64,000 nucleotides of DNA, from positions 1,116,001-1,180,000 of the forward strand of contig OZ243096.1 of assembly GCA_965212165.1 (NCBI GenBank). The letters run 5' to 3'. A program made the position numbers and the translations under genes. The notes under the pieces are model-generated. The model made no database searches. It was not told where the DNA came from and worked only from the letters and a program-made list of their open reading frames with translations. The DNA is from RHLJ01 sp965212165. Lineage in GTDB: Bacteria > Bacteroidota > Rhodothermia > Balneolales > Balneolaceae. Positions 28,913-37,752 of the stretch are shown here, in pieces. Position 1 is the first letter of the stretch; the number at the start of each line of letters is the position of its first letter.

Positions 28913-28986
28913 TAGAAACTAAATAGTTATTAAAGCTAATAATTGCTAATACCATCCTACTTTTGCTTAAGGAAATGAGGAGATAT

Positions 28987-29934
28987 TTATTTCCGAGGGT
29001 TCAAATAATTAAATTGCTGTATTAAACCTTCCATAATCCCAAACTTTGGTGAATAATCGAGTAATGTTTCTGCTTTCGAAATGTCTGCATTTGTCTGAAA
29101 AACATCACCAGCTTGCATTGGTAGAGAAAGTATTTCAGTTTCTTTTTTTGTTATAGATTTTATTTCATCAATAAGTCTTTTTAATGAGATGGTTTTGGAT
29201 TCTCCTAAATTTATAATCTCAAAACCTGAACATCTGTCAATTGCCTTCAATGTACCATCTATTATATCATCAATATAAGTGTAGTCTCTTCTACTCATTC
29301 CATCGCCGTACATAGTAATAGGCTTTTTATTAATGAAAGCATCAAAGAATTTTGATATACCCATATCCGGTCGTTGTCTAGGTCCATACACGCTAAAGAA
29401 ACGAAGCGCAAACATATCAAATTTATAAAGGTGATGATAAGTGAAGCATATCTGCTCGGCTGCCTTTTTTGAAGCTGCATAAGGGCTAATTGGAGAATCT
29501 ACTGAATCAATTTCGGAAAATGGTACTTTTTTATTATTCCCATAAACAGAACTACTAGAGGCAAATATGAACTTCTTATGTTCTGTTTTTCTCATTGCTT
29601 CTAAAAGATTAAGAGTCCCATTTACATTAACTTCAAAATATTCGGAGGGTTTGTTAATTGAATTTCGAACACCTGCTTTAGCTGCAAGATGTATAATGGC
29701 ATCAAATTTATTCTCTCTTAGGATAGTTTCAAGAGCTTCTGCATCACAAATATCTTGTTCAAGGAATTGGAAATTTTTGTGATTTAAAGATGTCTCAAGA
29801 TTTCGAGCTTTAATAGATCTACTATAAAATTGATCAAAGTTATCTAACCCAACTACAGAATGATTAAGTTTTAAAAGTGCCTCTGAAAGATGTGAGCCGA
29901 TAAAACCAGCAACACCTGTAACTAAGTATTTCAT
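28987..29934 (-). CDS. NAD-dependent nucleotide-sugar epimerase
   Basis: A 315-residue short-chain dehydrogenase of the extended type. It has GVAGFIGSHL for NAD binding, the catalytic Ser/Thr in ASSSSVYGN and the YxxxK in PYAASKKAAE. The overall pattern (FFSVYGPRQRPDMGISKF, MYGDGMSRRDYTYIDDI) resembles UDP-glucuronate/UDP-glucose 4-epimerases. It lies in a three-gene surface-sugar group with glycosyltransferase 2 and GtrA. Exact sugar specificity is not decidable. Confidence 0.88.
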   Translation of the reverse strand: MKYLVTGVAGFIGSHLSEALLKLNHSVVGLDNFDQFYSRSIKARNLETSLNHKNFQFLEQDICDAEALETILRENKFDAIIHLAAKAGVRNSINKPSEYFEVNVNGTLNLLEAMRKTEHKKFIFASSSSVYGNNKKVPFSEIDSVDSPISPYAASKKAAEQICFTYHHLYKFDMFALRFFSVYGPRQRPDMGISKFFDAFINKKPITMYGDGMSRRDYTYIDDIIDGTLKAIDRCSGFEIINLGESKTISLKRLIDEIKSITKKETEILSLPMQAGDVFQTNADISKAETLLDYSPKFGIMEGLIQQFNYLNPRK

Positions 29935-29980
29935 ATAACTAAATACAAATTGTTATAAAATTGCATGTTTAGTGGAGTAG

Positions 29981-30973
29981 TTAAAATATGAATACTTCTC
30001 TCAGTTGGTAAGGTTTTCTTTCTCTTCCTTCATAATATATTCGCATCAATATTTCAGCAATTATACCAGTTGTAATTAGCTGTATACCACCAAGAACAAG
30101 GATGAGCCCTAAAATAAGCAATGGTTTACCCCATATATCTCCACCTAGCAATTTCAATCCAAGTAGATAAAGATTAATAATAACACCAATGGTAAATGTT
30201 AAAAGTCCAATTGCCCCAAATAAGTGCATCGGTTTGGATAAATACTTTTGAAAAAATAACATCAAGATAAGATCGCTAAGCACCTTAAAAGTTCTACTCA
30301 TATTGTATTTTGAGTTACCCCAACTTCGTTCGTGATGTTTCACTTCAATTTGTGAAATCCTGGCTCCTTCAAGGCTTGCAAGTACTGGGATAAAGCGATG
30401 AAGTTCACCATAAAGCCCCATATTTTTTGCAATTTCGGATTTAAAAACTTTCAAGGTACAACCTGCATCTTTAATATGAATTCCGGTTGATTTCCTGATA
30501 ATACAATTGGCAAGTGCACTAGGGATTTTTCTCAAGAACATCCCGTCTTTTCTATCTTTACGTATTCCGGCGACTACATCAGCATTTTCTGAAATAAGTT
30601 TATCTATCATTATAGGAATATCGATGGGGTCATTTTGAAGATCACCATCCATAAGAGCTATATATTTACCTTTACTATGGTCAATTCCTGCAGCTAGAGC
30701 ATTACTCTGACCGTAATTTTTTCGAAGCTCAATAAGTTTCATCCGTGGTCTCGAAAAGTCTCTAATTTTTGCTACTGTATCATCGGTTGAACCATCATCA
30801 ACATAGATTAACTCAAATTCGATATTAGCAAGTTCTTTATAAACTTTATCAATAAGTGCTTCAATATTGCCAGCTTCATTATATACACACACAACTACCG
30901 ATAAAAATGGATTATCGGTATCAAATTTTTCGATGGTATCTGTTTTTAATTCCAAATCGATAGTTTGTTTCAA
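29981..30973 (-). CDS. Glycosyltransferase family 2, polyprenyl-phosphate type
   Basis: A 330-residue GT2 enzyme. The catalytic domain (about 20-230) has VVVCVYNEAGN, YVDDGSTDDT and DGDLQNDP; two C-terminal membrane helices follow (about 245-315), as in ArnC/GtrB/DPM1-like enzymes that put a sugar on undecaprenyl phosphate. The start is TTG, supported by AGGAAG six bases upstream. It neighbours the epimerase and GtrA genes, which fits a lipid-linked sugar pathway. Confidence 0.9.
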   Translation of the reverse strand: MKQTIDLELKTDTIEKFDTDNPFLSVVVCVYNEAGNIEALIDKVYKELANIEFELIYVDDGSTDDTVAKIRDFSRPRMKLIELRKNYGQSNALAAGIDHSKGKYIALMDGDLQNDPIDIPIMIDKLISENADVVAGIRKDRKDGMFLRKIPSALANCIIRKSTGIHIKDAGCTLKVFKSEIAKNMGLYGELHRFIPVLASLEGARISQIEVKHHERSWGNSKYNMSRTFKVLSDLILMLFFQKYLSKPMHLFGAIGLLTFTIGVIINLYLLGLKLLGGDIWGKPLLILGLILVLGGIQLITTGIIAEILMRIYYEGRERKPYQLREVFIF

Positions 30974-31015
30974 TATGCTTCTTCCTAGTATTTAACGAAT
31001 TTCGGTAAAATGGAT

Positions 31016-32401
31016 TTAATCTTCAGATAAAGATGGTCGATCAAAACTACCAGTAGCACCAGGGAATACAACAGGACTTTCAAATCCAGTTTTTGACACA
31101 GAAGCTACACCAAAGTAATAGTTATCGATTACAACGTTTTCTAGTGTATGTTCGGTAATGCCAGCAGGTACAAACACACTTTTTTCCCATTGATTGGAGT
31201 CAGTTAAACGCCAATAAACTTTATAACCCGCAAGTTGTGGGTTCTCATCAGTATTTAGGGCAGCCCAACGTAAAGTTGTACTTGGTCGAACAGCTCCTTG
31301 AATTTGAACATCACTTGGTGGTGCAGGTGCCCAAGCCATTCCAGCCATAACAACTGCATTTAATCCAGTTAGTTTTGCTGCATAGTCAAAATCAACGCCA
31401 TCAATGGTATCACCATATTTGATGCCATCTTCAGTTCTTAAGTCTTGATGTTGCATTACATAATTTTCATTTGTTTCCATAATACGAACACCTGGAAAAC
31501 CAACTTCATTGAAAGGTCTATGATGCCCACCACGACCAAATCGATCTAATCGGTAGATCATCATTACATCTAGATTTGGAATATATTTATCCGCCATAAG
31601 GTCTACATAGCGAGCAATATTTCGAGATGGCGAATCAACTTCACCGCCTGAAAATCTTCGGGTACGAGCCTCTCTTTCAGTTTCGACATCTCTAGTACCT
31701 TCTGAGAATACACGAGCTGTAGTATTATTTATCACGCCATTTATACCTTTGATATTCCCAATCATATCGTTGTTGAGTACGGCTTTTAATTTCCAGCCTT
31801 TTTCAATAGCATATTTTGCAAGAATTTGACCTCCAAATAATCCCTGTTCTTCTCCAGAAAGACCTACATACATAATTGAAGAAGGAAACTCGTACTGACT
31901 AAGTACTCTTGCTGACTCAATTACACCAGCCATACCCGAAGCATTATCATTAGCTCCTGGAGAATCAGAAGTGCCATCTAAACCATCAGAAACTCGAGAA
32001 TCTATATCACCACTCATCATTACAAAACGATTCGGATCAGCTGTTCCACGTTGAATAGCAACCACATTTACTACATTTGCAGGATCAGGTATTCTTCTAC
32101 CAGTTACGTAATCACTAACGTAAAAAATTTCAAGACAACCGCCACAATCTGCTGAAATTCTTTCAAATTCTGCTTTAATCCAACGTCGAGCTGCACCAAT
32201 ACCTCGTGTATTTGAAACGGTATCAGAAAGTGTATGACGAGTTCCAAAGTCAACTAAAGTTTGGATATCACTTTGAATTCGATCAGCTGATGGAGCAATT
32301 CCAATTTTGTGTAATTCATCTGGAGTTGTTTGAGAAAAACCCATTCCAACAAATAGTAAAAGAAAGATTGAGCTGAGTAATGAAATACGTTGAGATAACA
32401 T
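31016..32401 (-). CDS. Secreted M28-family zinc aminopeptidase with FN3-like domain
   Basis: A 461-residue exported peptidase. The ATG at 32401 starts a normal signal peptide (MLSQRISLLSSIF ... GFSQ); a longer frame from 32428 would overlap the upstream gene and is less likely. Zinc and catalytic residues are in GANDNASG, SGEEQGLFG, NNDMIG and GGHHRPFNE. A C-terminal fibronectin type III-like module (about 375-455: LRWAALNTDENPQLAGYKVYWR) follows. It probably digests peptides in the periplasm or outside the cell. Confidence 0.9.
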   Translation of the reverse strand: MLSQRISLLSSIFLLLFVGMGFSQTTPDELHKIGIAPSADRIQSDIQTLVDFGTRHTLSDTVSNTRGIGAARRWIKAEFERISADCGGCLEIFYVSDYVTGRRIPDPANVVNVVAIQRGTADPNRFVMMSGDIDSRVSDGLDGTSDSPGANDNASGMAGVIESARVLSQYEFPSSIMYVGLSGEEQGLFGGQILAKYAIEKGWKLKAVLNNDMIGNIKGINGVINNTTARVFSEGTRDVETEREARTRRFSGGEVDSPSRNIARYVDLMADKYIPNLDVMMIYRLDRFGRGGHHRPFNEVGFPGVRIMETNENYVMQHQDLRTEDGIKYGDTIDGVDFDYAAKLTGLNAVVMAGMAWAPAPPSDVQIQGAVRPSTTLRWAALNTDENPQLAGYKVYWRLTDSNQWEKSVFVPAGITEHTLENVVIDNYYFGVASVSKTGFESPVVFPGATGSFDRPSLSED

Positions 32402-32405
32402 AGAG

Positions 32406-32876
32406 TTAGTTTTTATTGAGGCTATCATGTGAGTCTTTTGAATTATCGGGTAGTTGTCCTGTTGAACGTAAATATTCTTCTAATTTCTTTTGGAACACAA
32501 TTTGAGCTTTAAGTCCAGCCCTATGCCCAAAGTGAGCACCAAGTCCACATCCTATAAGCATAACGATTGCAAATAATATTCTCTGATTTAAATCGAGTCC
32601 AGATTCATAAATGAATATCCAAACAATTGGAATAATACCAACTAAAAATCCAAAGATATATGGGGCTATACTTTTTCCTTCAAGACGGCACATAAACCTT
32701 CTACTAGTAACAAAAACAATATTCATGTAAACGAGTCCGAACCCTATTAAAAAAGCGGTGCCTTTCAGACTAGTATCATTAAGCAAAAAAAGTAATTCTG
32801 AACTAAATAAAGTAAATGCTGCTGAGGTTATAAAAACTCCAGAGAGGTAGAATGAAAAACGAGGTAAATTATCCAA
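32406..32876 (-). CDS. Small integral membrane protein of unknown function
   Basis: A 156-residue protein with four predicted transmembrane segments (about 8-30, 38-55, 70-90, 98-115) and a charged C-terminal tail. No family is recognised. The start is TTG with no clear ribosome-binding site, so the N-terminus is uncertain. It ends four bases before the M28 peptidase start, so the two are probably co-transcribed. Confidence 0.65.
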   Translation of the reverse strand: MDNLPRFSFYLSGVFITSAAFTLFSSELLFLLNDTSLKGTAFLIGFGLVYMNIVFVTSRRFMCRLEGKSIAPYIFGFLVGIIPIVWIFIYESGLDLNQRILFAIVMLIGCGLGAHFGHRAGLKAQIVFQKKLEEYLRSTGQLPDNSKDSHDSLNKN

Positions 32877-32995
32877 GAGAAGAATGATTAAGATTCATAA
32901 ATCGACAAACAAATTACAAATCACATGAGGGAAATGCATTAAGCATTAAAGCTTTAACATTATTTGAGTTTTGTAGTTTTAGATCTTGACTAGTT

Positions 32996-34318
32996 TTATT
33001 TAATTAACCAATCTTCGGGGTTTAGGTTGGTGTTATTTTTGCGGACCATAAAGAACAAAGTTTCTCCAAGTTCAGACGATTCAGTTCCTGATTTACCAAT
33101 TACAGTACCTGCTTTAAGTATGGATGAATTCTGAACATTAATTTCACTAAGGTTTCCATAAACAGTGAAATAAGATCCATGCTTTACAAAAACTGCATTA
33201 CCATAGCCAGGTGAAGGTTGAATTGCAAAAACATATCCATCTGCTACAACACGCACATCTGTTCCGGAATCGGTAACAATATTTATTCCAGGATGCTCGG
33301 TTCGGGTACCGTATAAAGGGTTTCGTGTAATCCCAAACTTTTTTGATACAGTTGAACTATTAACAGGCCAACCTATTTTTCCTTTTGAAGCAGCAAAATT
33401 TTGCTCGTAGGCTAACAGCGTTTCATCTGAAACAAAAGATGTTGTAACAGGTGTAGAATATTTAGCAACTTCGTCAGCTCGGCGTGCAGCATCAGCAATA
33501 TTTCGAGCTTCAGCTAATCTTGCGAGCCGATCATTTTCGGCTTTTCTAATTCGATCTTCGTCGGCAATTAACGAGGAGAAATTTTGTTCTAGATTTTCTT
33601 TTTGTTGCCGTACTTTTCTTAACTCTGATAGGAGGTTTGTACTTTCAGCCTTTATTTTTTCAACGTTTTGGCGTTGTACTGTTTGTTGGGTCCCTAGTAC
33701 TATTTTCTCATCCCTGATTTCATCGAGAATAAGTTCATTCTTGAAATGACTTTGTTGAAGATCTTCTTTAATGACTTCTAAGTCTGCCCTTTGAAAACGA
33801 ATTTGTTCAGCCTGTTTAACTTTTTGTTCTTCAAGTTTTTGTAAATAATATGAGCGTACTAACATTTGGTTGATCGACTCCGAACTTAATACCAATTCCA
33901 GATTGCTTGTCCGCCCATTTTTGTAGGTATATAGTAGAATGTCTTTATAGTTTTGGATCAACTGATCTAAGTCACGTTCACGTAAATCAATTTCTTCAGA
34001 GGTAATTTGAATTTCTTCCTGAATTTGCAATTGTTCAAGCTCGAGAGCACCTAGCTTATTATCTTGAAGTGAAATAAGACGGTTTATATCCTCATATTGT
34101 TTGAATAACTCTTGGTACTTATTTTGAGACTGATCTATTCGTTGTTCATAGCTTCTGATTCGAGCATTTAACACGTTGATTTCTGCCCGCGTGTTGGTTT
34201 GTTCTTCTAAAATTTTTTGACGCTTTTCATCATAAGTTTGTCGACCAGAAATGGAACTTGCCAAAAGACCTGAAATCATCAAAAAGCAAAATGTAAATAC
34301 AGAAACTCTTTTAATCAT
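32996..34318 (-). CDS. EnvC-like murein hydrolase activator (degenerate LytM)
   Basis: A 440-residue protein. A signal peptide (about 1-25) precedes long coiled coils (about 28-270) and a C-terminal M23/LytM fold (about 325-440). The fold is degenerate: of the zinc and catalytic positions of true LytM enzymes, His342 remains, but the Asp is Asn346 (HPGINIV), the catalytic His is Asn389 (VYGNL) and the HxH is Leu-Phe-Phe (ETLFFMVR). That is the pattern of EnvC, which activates amidases instead of cutting peptidoglycan. Its ATG overlaps the DUF4292 gene by 4 bases. Confidence 0.9.
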   Translation of the reverse strand: MIKRVSVFTFCFLMISGLLASSISGRQTYDEKRQKILEEQTNTRAEINVLNARIRSYEQRIDQSQNKYQELFKQYEDINRLISLQDNKLGALELEQLQIQEEIQITSEEIDLRERDLDQLIQNYKDILLYTYKNGRTSNLELVLSSESINQMLVRSYYLQKLEEQKVKQAEQIRFQRADLEVIKEDLQQSHFKNELILDEIRDEKIVLGTQQTVQRQNVEKIKAESTNLLSELRKVRQQKENLEQNFSSLIADEDRIRKAENDRLARLAEARNIADAARRADEVAKYSTPVTTSFVSDETLLAYEQNFAASKGKIGWPVNSSTVSKKFGITRNPLYGTRTEHPGINIVTDSGTDVRVVADGYVFAIQPSPGYGNAVFVKHGSYFTVYGNLSEINVQNSSILKAGTVIGKSGTESSELGETLFFMVRKNNTNLNPEDWLIK

Positions 34319-35100
34319 ATTCTTTTGATTGGTATGTCGTTTGGAATTTCAATATTAAGATATAATGATTTTGGGTTTACAGTAAGTGATCTAACTTGGA
34401 AAACGACTTTTGACGCTTCATCAGCACTTAATATGGTAATTTTTCTAGGTAATATGAAGCCATCGATTTCTCCATAGCTTTCATATCGAATCGCAGAATA
34501 AGGAAGCCCTGTGGAACGAGGTTGTTCAACATATTCAACCTCTTTATTTTTTTCTGAAATTCGAGCATATCCACCAGTTTTTAAAATAATGAATGTATTT
34601 AACTCAGACCCAGAATGGCGTTCCATACTAGCTACATCGTCTAATTCAATTTTATAGTTCAATAGATCGAGAAGGTTTATAGCTGCAAGTTCATTTAAAC
34701 TTGTTCTACGTCTATCAGTTACAGAGATTTTTTGAGCCTCACTATCAATCTTGTTATAAATGAGAATAGAATCTCTGTCTACCAACATTATACCACCAAC
34801 AATCCCGATTCTATTTTTAATAGTTATTAAGCTTAAAATTGAGTCTGTTTCAAATTCAATGGTAACTCTATCACTATTTCCAGTTTCACTTACTATGGCT
34901 CTACCATTACCAGAAATAGAATAGAGTGAGTTTGAATAATTTGGAACTTTCGTAAGTATACTAGCATGTTCTTCTTCAGGTATTGGGCTAATTGAAATAT
35001 TTGATATCGGTTTCGTAGTTCTACAGGCAGAAAGAAATACGATTAAAAAGAAGAAATAAAACAACAAGTTGAAGCGATACATAGTACTATATTTTCTCAT
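34315..35100 (-). CDS. DUF4292 family lipoprotein
   Basis: A 261-residue lipoprotein. The signal peptide ends in lipobox LSAC followed by RTTKP. The rest (YSISGNGRAIVSETGNSDRV ... GLPYSAIRYESYGEIDG) matches DUF4292, whose fold is thought to resemble LolA/LolB. The ATG at 35100 overlaps the TPR gene's end by 14 bases; a second ATG at 35082 would also give a good signal peptide. The EnvC-like gene overlaps its 3' end by 4 bases, so the three genes form a tight unit. Confidence 0.85.
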   Translation of the reverse strand: MRKYSTMYRFNLLFYFFFLIVFLSACRTTKPISNISISPIPEEEHASILTKVPNYSNSLYSISGNGRAIVSETGNSDRVTIEFETDSILSLITIKNRIGIVGGIMLVDRDSILIYNKIDSEAQKISVTDRRRTSLNELAAINLLDLLNYKIELDDVASMERHSGSELNTFIILKTGGYARISEKNKEVEYVEQPRSTGLPYSAIRYESYGEIDGFILPRKITILSADEASKVVFQVRSLTVNPKSLYLNIEIPNDIPIKRI

Positions 35101-36766
35101 TTAAGTGAGTTCTTGTACTATCACTTTCGAGCGCTTGTTTCCACCATTTTTTGGCTTCGTCTAAATTACCAAGTTGTTCATATACATCACCAAGGTGTTC
35201 CATTACTTCAGCGCTTGCAACACCCGTATCTAATGAGGCTTTGATAAATCTTCGAGCGCGATCATAATCCCCAAGTTTAAAATATACCCATCCAACCGTG
35301 TCAAGGTAAGCCGCATTTTCTGAATCTAATTCAATTGCTTTTAAGGCAAGTTCTTTAGCTCGTTCTAAATTTATTCCACGAACTGAGAGGTTGTAGGCAT
35401 AGTTATTCATTGCATTGTGATTATTCGAATCGTATCGAATAGCTAATTCATATACTCGATCAGACTCTTCATAATTCTGCAATGCTGCTTGAGTATCACC
35501 CAAAGTAGAATAGATTATTGATTTGAAAGGTCTTCTTGAAGGGGCTCTTGACGCTCGTTCTAGCCATTTTGATGCTTCTATATTATTATCATCAAGTAAG
35601 TATGCACTGCCTAAAAAGTATTGTATAAAAGCATCTTCAGGAGCATTTTTATCAGCTTGAATTCCAACTGTAATAGCTTCTTCAATTCGTCTTTCATTCA
35701 GTAAAAGTTGTAGTCTTTGTCTCCAGGCAATATCATCTTCAGGCAATAATTCATTTGCATTCGCAAGGTTCTCCAGAGCTTTTTCTGTCTCTCCAGTAAT
35801 TGAATAAAACTGACCAGCAAGAGTAAAAGCGGGACCATATTGTGGTGCGTTTTCGGTATAAAGATCAAGAATTCTAGAGGTCTCAATTTGCAGCTGGATA
35901 TCTGAAGGTGCGTTTTGTTGACGAGAATACATGTATTGTGCAATTGCTAACTTTTGTTCTGCTTCAATAATAGGGTCTGAAATAAAATTCCCAAGAAGTG
36001 TTCCAGCACTGTCCCATTTTTGTTCGTCAATATAAATTCCAGATAGATTTATTAAACTTTGAGGATCACGAGAATTTCGATATAAAGCATCTTGAAGAAC
36101 ATGTTTGGCTTCTGCATTCCTATTTGCTCGAGAATAGTATTCACCAAGTAAATTCAATGTATTTAGATTATCTGGTTCCGCTTTTCTTAATTCTTGTAGC
36201 TGCTTCAGTGCAGAATCAGTATCGCCAAGAGCTTCATAATTTTGAAATTTCCTCAGTAAAACTACAGCATTAGGACCAGTTAGCCTCCCAATTTTTTCTA
36301 AAGTTAGATTAGACTTAATGAATTCGCCATATTGCTTTTGTGTATCGGCAAGCATGAATAAAGCGTCATAATCATTTGGATAATACTCTAATAGTTTATT
36401 TAGTTCATCAAGAGTAGCCTGATTTTGTCCAGCACTTCTATAGATTTCAGCTAATTTAAATCGATACCATTTGCTTTCTGGCTCAATTTGAACAGCTTCT
36501 TTTCCATATAGGGCAGCATTCGGCAGATCGTCTTGTTGTAGATATACGTCTGCTAACGCAAATGAGAGTCCCGATTGCCCTTTAAGTTGATCATATGCTT
36601 GTAGTAAAAGAGTAGTAGCACGATCATATTCTTCATTTACAAAAGCTTCCATCCCTTGGATATATGCTATTTTCGCTTCTCGCTCAGGCACGGATTGAAC
36701 TTGAGCGCTAAGTGTATAAGAAAATCCAAAAAAGAGGAATAGTAATATGTAGAGATATTTTTTCAT
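35087..36766 (-). CDS. Exported tetratricopeptide-repeat protein
   Basis: A 559-residue protein from the ATG at 36766 (a TTG 18 bases upstream is unlikely because MKKYLYILLFLFFGF starts a signal peptide ending SA-Q). The rest is about 13-14 TPR motifs (for example AAYLDTVGWVYFKLGDYDRA and AEVMEHLGDVYEQLGNLDEA). It is a scaffold protein with no catalytic motif and heads the TPR / DUF4292 / EnvC-like unit, suggesting a role in outer-membrane or cell-wall assembly. Confidence 0.88.
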   Translation of the reverse strand: MKKYLYILLFLFFGFSYTLSAQVQSVPEREAKIAYIQGMEAFVNEEYDRATTLLLQAYDQLKGQSGLSFALADVYLQQDDLPNAALYGKEAVQIEPESKWYRFKLAEIYRSAGQNQATLDELNKLLEYYPNDYDALFMLADTQKQYGEFIKSNLTLEKIGRLTGPNAVVLLRKFQNYEALGDTDSALKQLQELRKAEPDNLNTLNLLGEYYSRANRNAEAKHVLQDALYRNSRDPQSLINLSGIYIDEQKWDSAGTLLGNFISDPIIEAEQKLAIAQYMYSRQQNAPSDIQLQIETSRILDLYTENAPQYGPAFTLAGQFYSITGETEKALENLANANELLPEDDIAWRQRLQLLLNERRIEEAITVGIQADKNAPEDAFIQYFLGSAYLLDDNNIEASKWLERASRAPSRRPFKSIIYSTLGDTQAALQNYEESDRVYELAIRYDSNNHNAMNNYAYNLSVRGINLERAKELALKAIELDSENAAYLDTVGWVYFKLGDYDRARRFIKASLDTGVASAEVMEHLGDVYEQLGNLDEAKKWWKQALESDSTRTHLNEKI

Positions 36767-36938
36767 CAGAATATATAACGCCAATAATACCGATAAAGTG
36801 CGGAAGTTGCATATGAAGATATGCTAAATGAATTAAGGCTTTTGCTGAATCAGATTCTCATAATTCAATTGAAAAAAGACAGATAATTTTTTGCTAGACA
36901 GTATTGGAATTAAAAAATCAATTCCTTTTCTTTATTCC

Positions 36939-37004
36939 ATGCAACTCACTTTTGCACATAGGATTGACACTACTCCCACACGGCGCATCCCGCGGCGGCG
37001 GTAA
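36939..37004 (+). CDS. Putative arginine leader peptide
   Basis: A 21-codon ORF upstream of the arginine operon. It starts MQLTFAHRID and ends TRRIPRRR-stop. Six of 21 codons are arginine: AGG, CGG, CGC, CGG, CGG, CGG, five of them in the last seven. CGG is rare in the surrounding genes, which favour AGA, CGA and CGT. The Arg run covers the 5' arm of a GC-rich hairpin ending at 37043. By analogy with his/trp/leu leaders it should sense charged tRNA-Arg. No Shine-Dalgarno sequence is seen before the ATG; that is common in this group. Confidence 0.75.
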   Translation: MQLTFAHRIDTTPTRRIPRRR

Positions 37005-37058
37005 AGATATACATAAGTTATTCGCTAGATAGCGGATGGCGCCTACCTTTTCGTCAAT
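36963..37058 (+). promoter_or_regulatory. Arginine operon attenuator-like RNA structure
   Basis: GGCGCATCC (36982-36990) pairs with GGATGGCGCC (37034-37043) with one bulged G. Inside lies a small hairpin CGCT-AGAT-AGCG (37023-37034) that shares one base with the main 3' arm. Outside, ATTGAC (36963-36968) pairs with GTCAAT (37053-37058). The main stem is followed by TACCTTTT, which is only a weak terminator-like T run. A further hairpin TGCTG-TATATT-CAGCA (37072-37087) sits 17 bases before the first structural gene. A ribosome stalled on the Arg codons would mask the main 5' arm. Energies were not computed. Confidence 0.55.
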
Positions 37059-37104
37059 ACTAATTTCTAACTGCTGTATATTCAGCATACTCACTCACAA
37101 AATT

Positions 37105-37752
37105 ATGTCCATTAATATTCACTTTGCAACTTCCGCACATACTGGCTATGCACAAGCCATATGTGATTTGATTGAAACTGCTGCCAAACAGCGTGGCACA
37201 GGTATTGCAAAACGTGATCCCGAGTATATTAAAACTAAAATGAATAACGGTAACGCCGTTATTGCTTTAGATGGTGATCAACTTGCAGGTTTTTGCTATA
37301 TCGAGATATGGGAAGAAAAAAAGTATGTAGCAAACTCTGGATTAATTGTTCATTCGGACTATCGTGGTCATGGGCTTGCGAAGGAAATCAAGTCGAAAGC
37401 ATTTGAGCTTTCAAAAAAGAAATATCCAGAATCCAAGCTCTTTGGTATTACAACAAGCCTTCCTGTAATGAAAATCAATTCAGACCTAGGATATAGACCA
37501 GTAACATTTTCGGAGTTAACACAGGATGATACTTTTTGGAAAGGATGTCAAAGTTGCCCGAATTACGATATCCTGACACGCAATGAACGTAGGAATTGTT
37601 TGTGCACAGGAATGTTGTACGATCCGAAAAAACCAAACTTAAACTCAAAACCTGAACGAGAACGAAACATCAAGAAATTTTATCGTTGGGTTCAATTAAA
37701 GAAAGAAGCGTTTACTAAAGCGCTCAATAATTCCAAAGTATTTTTATCATGA
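37105..37752 (+). CDS. GNAT acyltransferase, candidate N-acylglutamate synthase of the arginine operon
   Basis: A 215-residue GNAT-fold protein with the acyl-CoA motif VHSDYRGHGLA (RxxGxA type). The start at ATG 37105 (MSINIHFATSAHTG) is chosen over the in-frame ATG 37036, which lies inside the leader hairpin. The C-terminal part has a cysteine cluster, Cys148/Cys151 (CQSC) and Cys165/Cys167 (CLC), that could bind metal. As first gene of an otherwise complete operon without argA or argJ, it probably makes N-acetyl- or N-succinyl-glutamate. The argG gene overlaps its stop by 4 bases (ATGA). Confidence 0.8.
   Translation: MSINIHFATSAHTGYAQAICDLIETAAKQRGTGIAKRDPEYIKTKMNNGNAVIALDGDQLAGFCYIEIWEEKKYVANSGLIVHSDYRGHGLAKEIKSKAFELSKKKYPESKLFGITTSLPVMKINSDLGYRPVTFSELTQDDTFWKGCQSCPNYDILTRNERRNCLCTGMLYDPKKPNLNSKPERERNIKKFYRWVQLKKEAFTKALNNSKVFLS

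Noticed and set aside
36906..36925. GGAATT-AAAAAATC-AATTCC hairpin followed by TTTTCTTT as a terminator
   Set aside because: Only six mostly A-T pairs; too weak to call, though it precedes the leader ORF and may affect its translation.
37036..37104. In-frame ATG giving a 23-residue extension of the GNAT protein
   Set aside because: The extension lies inside the leader hairpin, has no family support, and the ATG at 37105 gives a normal N-terminus.
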